Source of the DNA: Micromonospora sp. WMMD1128 | GTDB taxonomy: Bacteria > Actinomycetota > Actinomycetes > Mycobacteriales > Micromonosporaceae | NCBI RefSeq assembly: GCF_027497235.1 | Contig: NZ_CP114902.1 | Span: 2,679,501 to 2,743,500 of the forward strand | Direction: 5' to 3' | Length of the DNA stretch: 64,000 nt | Shown here: piece by piece, positions 47,826-56,356 of the stretch | How the letters are laid out: each line of letters begins with the position of its first letter | How positions within the stretch are numbered: position 1 is the first letter of the stretch | The notes under the pieces: model-generated | What the model saw: the letters and a program-made list of their open reading frames with translations, nothing else | The model's database searches: none | Told to the model about the DNA's origin: nothing | Program-made: the position numbers and the translations under genes

Positions 47826-48793
47826 CCGGATCCGACCCGGTCGCGCTCTACCGGACGGTCCGGCTGATCCGCCGCTTCGAGGAGCGCGCGATCGAGCTGG
47901 TCGACGCCGGGGAGATCGTCGGCGGCATCCACCCGTACCTGGGTCAGGAGGGGATCGCCGCCGGGGTCTGCGCGGCGCTGCGCGCCGACGACCTGGTCAC
48001 CGGCACCCACCGGGGGCACGGCCACGTGCTCGCCAAGGGCGCCGACCCGGCCCGGATGCTCGCCGAGCTGTGCGGCCGGGTCACCGGGCTCAACCGGGGC
48101 CGGGGCGGATCGATGCACGCCGCCGACTTCGGCGTCGGGGTGCTCGGCGCCAACGCCATCGTCGGGGCCGCCGGCGCGATCCTCACCGGTGCGGTGTGGG
48201 AGCGCCGGCGGCGCGGCGCCGACGTGGTCGGCGCGACGTTCTTCGGCGACGGCGCGGTCAACGAGGGGATGCTGCTGGAGGCGTTCAACCTGGCCGCCCT
48301 CTGGCGGGTGCCGGTGCTGTTCGTCTGCGAGAACAACGGCTACGCCACCACCATGCCGGTCGCCGGCGCGGTCGCCGGCACCATCGCCGGGCGGGCCGCC
48401 GCGTTCGGCCTGCCGGCGACCGCCGTCGACGGTCAGGACCCGGAGACGGTACGCGCGGCGAGCGCCGCCGCCGTCGCGCGGATGCGCGCCGGCGGCGGCC
48501 CGGAGCTGGTCGAGGCGCACACCTACCGGTTCGACGCCCACCACACCTTCGAACACCGGGTACGCCTCGACTACCGTCCGCCGGAGGAGGTGGCCGAAGG
48601 ACGCTCCCGCGACCCGGTCGACATCCAGGGCGCCCGGCTCGACCCGGCGGTGCGGGCCGAGGTCGACGCGACAGTCGAGGCGGTCCTGGCCGCCGCCGTC
48701 GACTTCGCGCTCGCCGGCCCGCACCCCGACCCGGCGACCGCCCTGGACCACCTGTACGCCAGTGGGCTCACCGCCCGGACCGGAGGTGGCTGA
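47822..48793 (+). CDS. TPP-dependent dehydrogenase E1 component, alpha subunit
   Basis: A 323-residue 2-oxo acid dehydrogenase E1 alpha. The thiamine diphosphate motif runs from [15 protein letters not shown] to CENN (142-172), and [25 protein letters not shown] and RGGSMHA are conserved features. No E2 or E3 gene is nearby. Stand-alone E1 pairs in natural-product clusters (for example the PglB/PglC type of phenylglycine pathways) convert aryl 2-oxo acids to acyl-CoA or ketols; a similar role is inferred here. Confidence 0.95.
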   Translation: MTGSDPVALYRTVRLIRRFEERAIELVDAGEIVGGIHPYLGQEGIAAGVCAALRADDLVTGTHRGHGHVLAKGADPARMLAELCGRVTGLNRGRGGSMHAADFGVGVLGANAIVGAAGAILTGAVWERRRRGADVVGATFFGDGAVNEGMLLEAFNLAALWRVPVLFVCENNGYATTMPVAGAVAGTIAGRAAAFGLPATAVDGQDPETVRAASAAAVARMRAGGGPELVEAHTYRFDAHHTFEHRVRLDYRPPEEVAEGRSRDPVDIQGARLDPAVRAEVDATVEAVLAAAVDFALAGPHPDPATALDHLYASGLTARTGGG

Positions 48794-49755
48794 TGCCCCG
48801 GCTCTCCTACCGTCGGGCGCTCACCCGGGCGCTCGCGGACGAGATGACCCGCGACGAGTCGGTGCTGGTGCTCGGCGAGGACATCCGGGTGGCCGCCGCG
48901 AACGTCACCACCGGCCTGCTGAAGAAGTTCGGCCCGGAGCGGGTCCGGGACACCCCGCTGTCCGAGCAGGCGTTCACCAGCTTCGCCACCGGGGCGGCGC
49001 TGGCCGGGGCCCGCCCGGTGGTGGAGTTCCAGATCCCGTCGCTGCTGTTCCTGGTCTTCGAGCAGATCGTCAACCACGCGCACAAGTTCCCGCTGATGAC
49101 CGGCGGCCAGTGCGCGGTGCCGGTCACCTACCTGGTGCCCGGTTCCGGCTCCCGCACCGGCTGGGCCGGGCAGCACTCCGACCACCCGTACGCGCTGTTC
49201 GCCCACGCCGGGGTGACCACCGTGGTGCCGGCCACCCCGGCCGACGCGTACGGGCTGCTGGTCTCCGCGATCCGCTGCGACGACCCGGTGGTGGTGTTCG
49301 CCCCGGCCGGGGCGCTGGACCTGCGGGAGGACGTGACCGACCCGGCGCCGGTGCCGCTGGGCCGGGGCGTGGTGCGCCGGCCGGGCGACGACGTCACGGT
49401 GGTCGCGGTCGGGCACCTGGTGCACGACGCGCTCGCGGTCGCCGACGAGCTGGCCGACCAGGCGTCGGTGGAGGTCTTCGACCCGCGCACGGTGTACCCG
49501 TTCGACTGGGACGGGCTTGTCGACTCGGTGCGCCGCACCGGGCGACTCGTCGTGGTCGACGACGGCAACCGCTCCTGCGGGATCGCCGGGGAGATCATCG
49601 CGACCGTGGTGGAGCGGGTCCGGCTGGCCGCCCCGCCCCGGCGTGTCACCCGCCCCGACGGCGCGGTGCTGCCCTTCGCGCCGGCCCTGGACCGGGCCGT
49701 GCAGCCGGGCCGGGACCAGCTCACCGCCGCCATCCAACTGACCCTCAAGGACTGA
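48793..49755 (+). CDS. TPP-dependent dehydrogenase E1 component, beta subunit
   Basis: A 320-residue E1 beta. Features: VLVLGEDIRVAAANVTTGL, RDTPLSEQAFTSFATGAALAG (Glu of the LSE motif activates TPP), and FDPRTVYPFDWDGLVDSV near the C-terminal transketolase domain. Its ATG overlaps the stop of the alpha gene (TGATG), ensuring equal synthesis of the alpha2-beta2 enzyme. Followed after 6 bases by the ATP-grasp-like gene. Confidence 0.95.
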   Translation: MPRLSYRRALTRALADEMTRDESVLVLGEDIRVAAANVTTGLLKKFGPERVRDTPLSEQAFTSFATGAALAGARPVVEFQIPSLLFLVFEQIVNHAHKFPLMTGGQCAVPVTYLVPGSGSRTGWAGQHSDHPYALFAHAGVTTVVPATPADAYGLLVSAIRCDDPVVVFAPAGALDLREDVTDPAPVPLGRGVVRRPGDDVTVVAVGHLVHDALAVADELADQASVEVFDPRTVYPFDWDGLVDSVRRTGRLVVVDDGNRSCGIAGEIIATVVERVRLAAPPRRVTRPDGAVLPFAPALDRAVQPGRDQLTAAIQLTLKD

Positions 49756-49761
49756 TGACCG

Positions 49762-51111
49762 ATGGACCCGAACTATCCGTGGCCGCCGCTGCACCAGGCG
49801 TGGACCGACCTGCCCGAGCCCACCCGCGCCGCGATGGTGACGGCCGGCGCCGGCGCCTGGGAGGAGATCTTCCACGGCCGGGCCACCTACAACAAACAGT
49901 GGCGGCTGGCCCGCCCGCCGGTGCTCGCCGCGGACGCCTTCCGCGAGCTGAACGAGGTCTGCGACCGGATCGCGCAGCTCATCCTGGAGGCGTGCCAGCG
50001 GCGGGCCCGCACCGCAGGTGAGCTGCGCCGGCTGCTGGACGTGCCGGAGGGGGAGACCCGGCTGTTGGACCCGGACGAGGTGCTGCACGACGGGCTGCTC
50101 GCCGCGTACCGGCCGGACGTGCTGTTCTCCGGCGGCGTGCCGTGCATCGTGGAGTACAACATCGACAGCAGCCTCGGCGGCGGCTTCGACGCCGACACCG
50201 TGATCCAGCGGTACGCGGACCTGTACCGCGCGCACGGCCTGCTCGACCGGACCCGGCCCGCGCCGTCCCTGCTGGACCAGCGGTTCGTCGCCATCCGGGA
50301 CACCCTCGGCCTGGGCGACGGCGCACGGGTGGCGCTGCTGATGGACTTCGAGGCGGAATATCCGGGGCTGGACGACCCGGAGACGTTCATCCGGATCCTG
50401 TCCCCGCTGGCGGACCAGGCCCGGCGGTTCGGCATCGACCTGGTCATCGCGCCGGTCGCCGCCGCCACGCTGGACGGGACGAGCCGGCTCGTGGTCGGCG
50501 GCGCCCCGGTGGACGCGTTGTTCCGGCTCTTCGTCCCGAACCGGGTCACCCCGAGCGCCGGCCTGGACGCGGTGGCCGGCGCGCTCGCCGCCGGCACGCT
50601 GCCGATGTTCGTCAGCAGCGCGGCCTGGCTGCTCAGCAACAAGCTGAACTACGCCTGGCTCTGGGCCGACCTGGACCTGCTGCCGGAGCCGGACCGGGCG
50701 CTGATCCGCCGGTACGTGCCGCACACCGTCGCGCTCACCGCCGACCAGCTCGACCGGGCGCTGGCCGAGCAGGCCGACCTGGTGGCGAAGCCGGCCGGCG
50801 GGTCGGCCGGGCACGGGGTGCTGATCGGGCCGGAGTGCAGCGCGGTGGCCTGGGCGGACGGGGTACGCGCCGCGATCGACGAGGGCGGTCACATCCTGCA
50901 GCGCTATCACGAGGCGGACCGGGTGGCGATGGACTTCGTGCAGATCGAGACCGGCGAGACGGTCACCGCCGAGGTCCCGTACAGCCTCGCCCCCTACCTG
51001 TTCGGCCGCACCGGCTCCGGCGCCCTGGCGCGGGTCGGCTACCCAGGCTGCGAGGGCATCCTGAACCTGGCCAGAGGCGTCCTCATGACCGGCATCCTGC
51101 TCACCGACTGA
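49762..51111 (+). CDS. ATP-grasp-like ligase
   Basis: A 449-residue protein with the look of a circularly permuted or glutathionylspermidine-synthase-like ATP-grasp: CIVEYNIDSSLGGGFDAD, then LRKYVP-like RRYVPHTVALTADQL, the glycine-rich VAKPAGGSAGHGVLIG and a C-terminal catalytic block. Such enzymes join a carboxylate to an amine through an acyl phosphate. The partner molecules are unknown. It is the last gene of the hmaS operon, followed by a palindromic repeat, and may make an amide in the final product. Confidence 0.65.
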   Translation: MDPNYPWPPLHQAWTDLPEPTRAAMVTAGAGAWEEIFHGRATYNKQWRLARPPVLAADAFRELNEVCDRIAQLILEACQRRARTAGELRRLLDVPEGETRLLDPDEVLHDGLLAAYRPDVLFSGGVPCIVEYNIDSSLGGGFDADTVIQRYADLYRAHGLLDRTRPAPSLLDQRFVAIRDTLGLGDGARVALLMDFEAEYPGLDDPETFIRILSPLADQARRFGIDLVIAPVAAATLDGTSRLVVGGAPVDALFRLFVPNRVTPSAGLDAVAGALAAGTLPMFVSSAAWLLSNKLNYAWLWADLDLLPEPDRALIRRYVPHTVALTADQLDRALAEQADLVAKPAGGSAGHGVLIGPECSAVAWADGVRAAIDEGGHILQRYHEADRVAMDFVQIETGETVTAEVPYSLAPYLFGRTGSGALARVGYPGCEGILNLARGVLMTGILLTD

Positions 51112-51141
51112 CCCCGCCCCCGCCCCCGCCGCCGGCCCCCG

Positions 51142-51210
51142 CCCCGGTGATCATGAGGTTAGCGGTGCTCGACGTCTGATTTGTCGCCGTCAACCTCATG
51201 ATCACCGGGG
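51142..51210. repeat. GGTGATCATGAGGTT-type inverted repeat
   Basis: Perfect 19-bp arms (51142-51160, 51192-51210) around a 31-base loop. It overlaps the 3' end of the alpha/beta hydrolase gene and may terminate both converging genes. Looks like a dispersed element of the genus. Confidence 0.8.
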
Positions 51211-52016
51211 GTGGTGAAGAAGTCGGCGAGGGGGGTGATCAGGGTGGAGGGTGCGGCGGCGATGCCGTTGTGGGCGCTGCCGGGGATGCGCAGGGTGCGG
51301 GCGTGGGGCAGGACGGCGGCCAGCATGCCGTTGGTCTCGGTGAAGAACGGCGCGGCCTTGGCGCCGCTGATCAGCAGCGTCTCGGCGGTGATGCCGGCAT
51401 ACTGCTCGGCCGGTCCCTCGTACGCCTCGATCTGCCGCGACTCGGCGAGCGTCATCCCCACCAGCGCGCCCATCGTCCGCCCGACCTCGGTGCGCAGGAA
51501 GAGCCGCGTGATCGCCGTGCGGACCGCCAGCGGCAGCCGCGACGCGGGGTTCTGCGGGTCGACGGCCGCGGCCACGATCGCCATGGCCCGGGCGGTGTCG
51601 CCGGCCCGCACCGCCGCCTCGGCCGGGTCGAGGAACGCCATCGGAATGCCGCGACCGGCCAGCCGCAGCGGAGCGTCGTAGACCGCGATCCGCTCGAGCG
51701 GCAGCCGCAACGCGGCCCGCAGCACGACGAACGCGCCGTAGCTGTGCCCGACCGCCCAGCGGGCGCCGGTGTGCGCGAGCACCGCGCCCAGGTCGTCGAC
51801 CTCCTGCTCCACCGTGTACGGCTCGCGGCGCGGCGGCGCGTCGGCCCGCCCTCGCCGGTTGTAGGCGTGCACGGTGAACCGATCGGCCAGCCGGGCGATC
51901 AACCGACGGTATTCCGTGATCGTCACCCCGCCGCCGTGCACCACCACCAGCCCTGGCCCGGTGCCGGTGGTGTGCAGGGCGATGGCCGCGCCGTCCGGTG
52001 CCGAGATTCGCTGCAT
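51159..52016 (-). CDS. Alpha/beta hydrolase
   Basis: A 285-residue alpha/beta-hydrolase: oxyanion region VVVHGGGVTI, nucleophile elbow GHSYG, and a likely C-terminal His in GSAHNGIA. The last 15 or so residues (GDHEVDGDKSDVEHR) are encoded by the palindromic repeat, so the normal stop has been replaced. ATG 52016. Divergent from a TetR gene with a strong palindrome between them; it is probably the regulated partner. Substrate unknown. Confidence 0.9.
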   Translation of the reverse strand: MQRISAPDGAAIALHTTGTGPGLVVVHGGGVTITEYRRLIARLADRFTVHAYNRRGRADAPPRREPYTVEQEVDDLGAVLAHTGARWAVGHSYGAFVVLRAALRLPLERIAVYDAPLRLAGRGIPMAFLDPAEAAVRAGDTARAMAIVAAAVDPQNPASRLPLAVRTAITRLFLRTEVGRTMGALVGMTLAESRQIEAYEGPAEQYAGITAETLLISGAKAAPFFTETNGMLAAVLPHARTLRIPGSAHNGIAAAPSTLITPLADFFTTPGDHEVDGDKSDVEHR

Positions 52017-52038
52017 GACCGTCTCCTCCGACTCTTCT

Positions 52039-52063
52039 AAACTGCGAACGCCGTTTGCAGTTT
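52039..52063. promoter_or_regulatory. TetR-type operator palindrome
   Basis: A 25-base inverted repeat, arms AAACTGCGAACG and CGTTTGCAGTTT, with one mismatch, between the divergent hydrolase and TetR starts and 13 bases before the TetR GTG. It is AT-richer than the surroundings and could overlap both promoters. Confidence 0.8.
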
Positions 52064-52075
52064 ACAGTGGGAGAG

Positions 52076-52741
52076 GTGAGCGGCGCATCCACGAATTCGA
52101 TCTGGAGCCGGCCGGTACGCGGCACCCGCGGCCCGACCCCCACGCACGGCCGGGACGAGATCGCCGCGGCCGGCGTCGAGCTGGCCGACGCCGGCGGTCT
52201 GGACGCCGTTTCCATGCGGGCGGTGGCCGGTGCGCTCGGCATGGCCGCCGGCTCCCTCTACCGGCACCTGTCCTCCCGGGACGACCTGCTGGAGCTGATG
52301 GTCGACAGGTGCGTGGGCGAGATGCGCCCCCACTCGCCCGACGAGGGAACCTGGGTGGAGCAGTTCCTCCTGCTCGCCCGCCGTCAGCTCGCGCTGCACG
52401 GTCGGCACCCGTGGCTGGCCGACGCGCTCACCCGACGCGCCGCTCCGGGGCCGAACACGCTCGCCCATTTCGACGCTTGTCTGCGCATCCTGCAACCGGT
52501 CCCGGCGACCACCAACGCGAAGTTCGAGGCGATCGCCATGGTCACCGGCGTGGTGACGCTCTTCGCCCGTGCCGCGACGGCCACCGGCCCGATGACGTTC
52601 GACCACGTCGACCTGGCGACCTACCCGCACCTGGCGGCGGCGTTCGCCACCCCCTCGCCCGCCCCGCCCCCCGGGGACGACCTGTTCGACCGCACCCTGC
52701 GCGCCCTGCTCACCGGCCTCCTGATCGCCGACCGGCCGTGA
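52076..52741 (+). CDS. TetR-family transcriptional regulator
   Basis: A 221-residue TetR/AcrR-type repressor: DNA-binding region GLDAVSMRAVAGALGMAAGS followed by LYRHLSSRDDLLELM, then a helical ligand-binding domain (LLLARRQLALHGRHPWLADAL, VVTLFARAATATGP). GTG 52076 with GGGAGAG is preferred; the longer TTG 52055 frame would run through the operator. Likely autorepressor and regulator of the divergent hydrolase. Confidence 0.92.
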   Translation: MSGASTNSIWSRPVRGTRGPTPTHGRDEIAAAGVELADAGGLDAVSMRAVAGALGMAAGSLYRHLSSRDDLLELMVDRCVGEMRPHSPDEGTWVEQFLLLARRQLALHGRHPWLADALTRRAAPGPNTLAHFDACLRILQPVPATTNAKFEAIAMVTGVVTLFARAATATGPMTFDHVDLATYPHLAAAFATPSPAPPPGDDLFDRTLRALLTGLLIADRP

Positions 52742-52809
52742 CTCTCGACCGGCTGTGGCTCTCGACCGGCTGCGGCTCTCGACCGGCTGTGGCTCTCGAC
52801 GGGCCGTGA
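52742..52809. repeat. 17-base tandem repeat, four copies
   Basis: CTCTCGACCGGCTGTGG repeated four times with small changes, starting at the TetR stop. Confidence 0.8.
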
Positions 52810-52947
52810 CCCTTGACCGGTCTGATCGGCGAGCCGTTCTGAATCCCGATCGGCTGGTGCAGCCGGGGCGGCCGGGACCGCAGGCGACCCTCCGGCCCCG
52901 GCCGCGGTCTCCGACGCCCTCATGCCGGGAATCGATGTAGTTCCGGG

Positions 52948-53157
52948 TGCCTACAAACTTGATGACGAGAACGATTCACCGACGCCTCGCCGGGCGTCGG
53001 GCGTCGGGTGTCGGGCGTCGGGCGTCGGGCGTCGGGGGAGCGTCAGCCTCCGCCCGACCTGCACCGTTCGACCCGCAATGTTCGAACCGCCCCCTGATCA
53101 CGTGTGTCGGCGGCAGTCTCGGGCCCTGAGTCGTTCTCGCCATCAAGTTTGTAGGCA
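52948..53157. mobile_element. MITE-like element with 30-bp terminal inverted repeats
   Basis: Left end 52948-52977 and right end 53128-53157 (TGCCTACAAACTTGATG... and complement) match at 28 of 30 positions. The 210-bp element has no open frame and contains a run of GCGTCGG heptamers (about 52990-53036). No clear target duplication is seen. The low-GC ends stand out against the host DNA. Confidence 0.7.
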
Positions 53158-53231
53158 ACTCGCGAGCCCGGTGGGCAGCGGGAGTGACACCCACGACCGT
53201 TTGTCCGGCGGCGGCAGCTCCGGCTGGGCAA

Positions 53232-53321
53232 ACCTGTCTGAGCGGCGAGACCTGTCCGAGCGGCGAGACCTGTCCGAACGGCAGGACCTGTCCGAACGGC
53301 AGGACCTGTCCGAACGGCGGG
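53232..53321. repeat. 18-base tandem repeat, five copies
   Basis: ACCTGTCCGAGCGGCGAG-type unit in five head-to-tail copies with drift between the first two and the last three. Non-coding. Confidence 0.85.
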
Positions 53322-53379
53322 GTCGTGGACGGAGCCGGGCGGTGTGCGGCGGCGCGGACGACGATCGGGCGGGTCGCGG

Positions 53380-54078
53380 CTACCGGCCGCCGACGCGCTG
53401 CACACCGGGGTCGCGGGCGGCGAGGACGCGGAGGGTCTCGGCGGTGGCGACCGCGTCGCTGCGGGCGCTGCCGTGCCGGCCGTCGCTGCTGTACAGCGAC
53501 GGGTCCGCGACCAGCGGATGCTCGGTCAGGTGCACGTGCATCGAGCCGAGCCGCTCGGCCACCGCCCGGGTGTGCCGGGACAGCCGCCGCATCCGCTCGC
53601 CGAGGCCGGCCCGCAGCGTGTCCGGCACGGCCGGGCTGTGCGACACGTCGAACATGCCGACGGTGAGCACGTCCGCCCCGGCGGCGCGCAGCGAGGTGAC
53701 CATGGCGGTCAGTTCGGCGTCGACCGCGTCCGGGTCGTATCCGGGGCGGAAGGCGTCGTTGCCGCCGCACACCACGAGCGCCAGGTCGGGCCGGAAGGCC
53801 AGCGCGTCGGCCAGTTGGGTGGCCCGGACCTCGTGCGCGCGCAGCCCACGCCGGCCCAGGTTGAGGTATGCCAGCTCGGGCCGGAAAGCGCGCAGCTCGG
53901 CCGCGATCCGGTCGGCCCACTGGAGGTCGGAGTAGCCGGCGACCGGTTCGCACAGCCCTTCGGCGACGCTGTCCCCGAGCACCACGAACCGGTGCCAGGG
54001 ATGGTCGCGCAACAGCTCATCGGCCTCGCCGGGGCGTAGGCACCACGGATCCGTCGCCTCGGTCACCGTCGATGACAT
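53380..54078 (-). CDS. SGNH/GDSL hydrolase (cytoplasmic)
   Basis: A 232-residue SGNH hydrolase: block I VVLGDSVAEGL (Ser), block III VVCGGNDAFRPG (Asn), block V DGRHGSARS (Asp/His). No signal peptide. Such enzymes hydrolyse esters of lipids, sugars or natural products. ATG 54078 lies at the gene start with a weak ribosome site, so it may be leaderless. Confidence 0.9.
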   Translation of the reverse strand: MSSTVTEATDPWCLRPGEADELLRDHPWHRFVVLGDSVAEGLCEPVAGYSDLQWADRIAAELRAFRPELAYLNLGRRGLRAHEVRATQLADALAFRPDLALVVCGGNDAFRPGYDPDAVDAELTAMVTSLRAAGADVLTVGMFDVSHSPAVPDTLRAGLGERMRRLSRHTRAVAERLGSMHVHLTEHPLVADPSLYSSDGRHGSARSDAVATAETLRVLAARDPGVQRVGGR

Positions 54079-54120
54079 GTCCGGCAGGCTAGCCGAGCCG
54101 CCGGGCCGGGGAAAGCGGTC

Positions 54121-54156
54121 CGCCGCCCCGACCGGTCGTACGGTCGAGGCGGCGGA
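54121..54156 (-). terminator. Hairpin terminator after the pseudo-protease gene
   Basis: 14-bp stem with one mismatch (54121-54134 with 54143-54156) and 8-base loop, 19 bases beyond the stop at 54175. Confidence 0.65.
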
Positions 54157-54174
54157 GGCCGGTGTGTCGTGGTT

Positions 54175-56097
54175 TCAGTTGCTCGAGCCGGGTGGCGGGT
54201 TGAACCAGCCGTGCAGGGTCACGATGACGCGGACCGTGCCGCCGCTGACGTTCAAGATCCGGACGCTCCCGGTCGCGCGGTTCTGCCCGGCCCGGTCCAC
54301 CTTGACCATCACCATCGTGGTCCGGGCGACCTGGCCGGCGGTGAAGTTCGCCACGGACTGGCTCGTGACGATGGGGCCGTTCTGGTCCGCGGGGAAGGGG
54401 CCGACGCCGGACTCCACGGTGAGGTAACCCGAGGCGGTCGGACCGGCGACCGTCACGGCGAGGATGGCGCCGCCCATCGCTTCCGGTGAGACGCCGAGCG
54501 GATCGGTCAGCTTGACGAACAGCTCGCCCCGGGCCGGGAGCGGCTGGCCGCCGTTGGCCCCGGTGTCGACCAGATGGACCGCCGAGGTGGGCCGCAGATC
54601 AGCGCCGACCGTGAGGTCGGCGGTCACGTAACCCTGCACGGAGATCACCAGGTCGACCGCCGGTCCCTTGTTGACGACCGTGGCCCTGCCCGCGGACGAG
54701 AGCTTGACCGCGATGCCCTGCGAGGTGACCCCGCTGACGTAGTCGAGCACGCTCGTGTCGTCGGCGCCGCCCTCCGGATGGGCGCGCAGGAAGCCGGTGC
54801 CGGTCGAGCCGACCACTGCCACGTCCAGGAACACGCTCGTCGCGCCGCTCGGGACGACGCCGCCGGTGAACGTGAACGTCCGGGAGCCGTTGGTCGGGAC
54901 CTTGCCCACGGTGGTGCCGGTGCCGGTGCGGGTGTCCACCACGCGGGTGTGCGGCACGGCGACCAGTCCTCCGCCTGCCCCGGTGGTGAAGTAGCCGTGC
55001 ACCTCGACGACGATGTGGACGCTTCCGGCGCGGTTGTGGACCGAAAGACGCCCGTCCGCCCCCGGCCTGACGACCTGGGTGGTCGAGATGATCTCCCCGG
55101 TCGACGCGTTGAGGGAGGACGACAGCGCCGGTCGGGTGGTGCCCTGAGGGAACACCGTCAGGAAGGTGTTGGCGGTCGGGCTGACCGCGGTCACGTCGAC
55201 GAGCACCGCGGACACGCCCGTCGAGGGGACGCCGCCCACGCCGAGGGCCGGGAAGTCGGTGGTGCTGTCCGCGCCGCGCGGCCCGGCCGGGGCGCCGGTG
55301 CCGGCGCGGGTGTCCAGCAGGGACGCGCCGGGGGAGAGCGCCACGTAGTTGGTGCTGGTGCTCGCCGCGATCCAGGGGGCGAGGCCGTCCACCCGTACCT
55401 CGGTCGCGGTGCGCCGGGTGTCGGTCTCGGCGAGGCAACCGCCCTGCCAGGAGCGGTCGTGCAGGGCCACCAGCTGTGGCTCGCCGGCACCGGTGCGCAG
55501 TAGCGGCCCGCCGGCGTCGCCCCGGCACAGGCTGGCGGCGGAGGCGCTGCCGTCGACGGTGAGGGTGTCCGCCGTGACGCCGGTGACGGTGAACGCCCCG
55601 GCGTGCAGCTCGTCGGGCACCCACTCGGTGGCGGTGCGGCCGAAGCCGGCGGCGAGCAGCGTCTCGCCCTGGGCGGCGGCGCCGCCGATGGCGATCGGTG
55701 GCACGCCGTCCGCGGCCTTCTCCAGGTGGGCGAGCGCGACGTTGCGGGTCGGGTGGGGGATCACGGCGGTGACGGCGAGGACGTGCCCCGCCGTGGTGCG
55801 CAGATCCGTCCGGCCGACCGTGACGGTGGTGCGCCGGGCGGGCGGGCCGGCGACGAGCTGCTGGCCGGGCTCGGCCAGGCAGCTCGCGGTGGTCAGCACC
55901 CAGGTCGGCTCGACCAGCACCGCGGAGCAGGCCCGCAGGTCGTTCTGGATCTTGGCGGTGAACGGGTAGCTGCCGGCGGGCACCGGGCTGACGCCGCTGA
56001 CCGCCTGCGCCGAGCCGCCACCGATGGTGCTTGCCGCCACGACGACGGCGAGCAGCGCCGCCATCGCGCGCGTGCGGCGATTTCGGATGAGTCTCAT
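54175..56097 (-). CDS. Secreted trypsin-fold pseudo-protease with three C-terminal beta-rich repeats
   Basis: A 640-residue exported protein. Signal peptide about 1-32 (TRAMAALLAVVVAASTIGGG). Residues 40-250 have the trypsin fold, but the triad is gone: TTASC (Ser72) for the AAHC histidine, RNVALAHL (Asn119) for the Asp, and CRGDAGGPLL (Ala195) for the Ser. Then follow three copies of an extracellular domain common in actinomycetes (starts about 262, 395 and 525, with LLDTRAGTG, VVDTRTGTG and LVDTGANGG; each ends in a GYF/GYV/GWF strand). Binding rather than proteolysis is inferred. ATG 56097 with AGAGGAA. Confidence 0.9.
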   Translation of the reverse strand: MRLIRNRRTRAMAALLAVVVAASTIGGGSAQAVSGVSPVPAGSYPFTAKIQNDLRACSAVLVEPTWVLTTASCLAEPGQQLVAGPPARRTTVTVGRTDLRTTAGHVLAVTAVIPHPTRNVALAHLEKAADGVPPIAIGGAAAQGETLLAAGFGRTATEWVPDELHAGAFTVTGVTADTLTVDGSASAASLCRGDAGGPLLRTGAGEPQLVALHDRSWQGGCLAETDTRRTATEVRVDGLAPWIAASTSTNYVALSPGASLLDTRAGTGAPAGPRGADSTTDFPALGVGGVPSTGVSAVLVDVTAVSPTANTFLTVFPQGTTRPALSSSLNASTGEIISTTQVVRPGADGRLSVHNRAGSVHIVVEVHGYFTTGAGGGLVAVPHTRVVDTRTGTGTTVGKVPTNGSRTFTFTGGVVPSGATSVFLDVAVVGSTGTGFLRAHPEGGADDTSVLDYVSGVTSQGIAVKLSSAGRATVVNKGPAVDLVISVQGYVTADLTVGADLRPTSAVHLVDTGANGGQPLPARGELFVKLTDPLGVSPEAMGGAILAVTVAGPTASGYLTVESGVGPFPADQNGPIVTSQSVANFTAGQVARTTMVMVKVDRAGQNRATGSVRILNVSGGTVRVIVTLHGWFNPPPGSSN

Positions 56098-56356
56098 GTT
56101 CCTCTTTTCCGGTCGTTCGAGCAGGCGACGCCGCCGGAGAACCGGCGAACCGGGAGAGAGGTCGATCAGTGGACGGCAAACCGCCGCCTGTTTTGCGACA
56201 GGGCGCGACGCCACACGCGCCGGGGCGCGTGCGGTGCCGGTGCTGTCGACTTCCCCCGTGTAGCTGCCGCGGGCACGGCCCGCGAATCCCGACAGTAGCG
56301 AAACGGCACGCGCCGTGCTGCCCCGCCGCGTCGGGGGCCGGATCCGGCCGGGCCGG

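Larger units (their letters stand above)
52742..53379. other. Repeat-rich region without genes
   Basis: A 638-base stretch with no credible CDS. It holds a 17-base tandem repeat, a 210-bp element with terminal inverted repeats, a GCGTCGG heptamer run inside it, and an 18-base tandem repeat, each listed separately. Confidence 0.75.

Noticed and set aside
52742..53321. CRISPR-like arrays from short regular repeats
   Set aside because: Units are head-to-tail without spacers, so they are simple tandem repeats; no cas genes are nearby.
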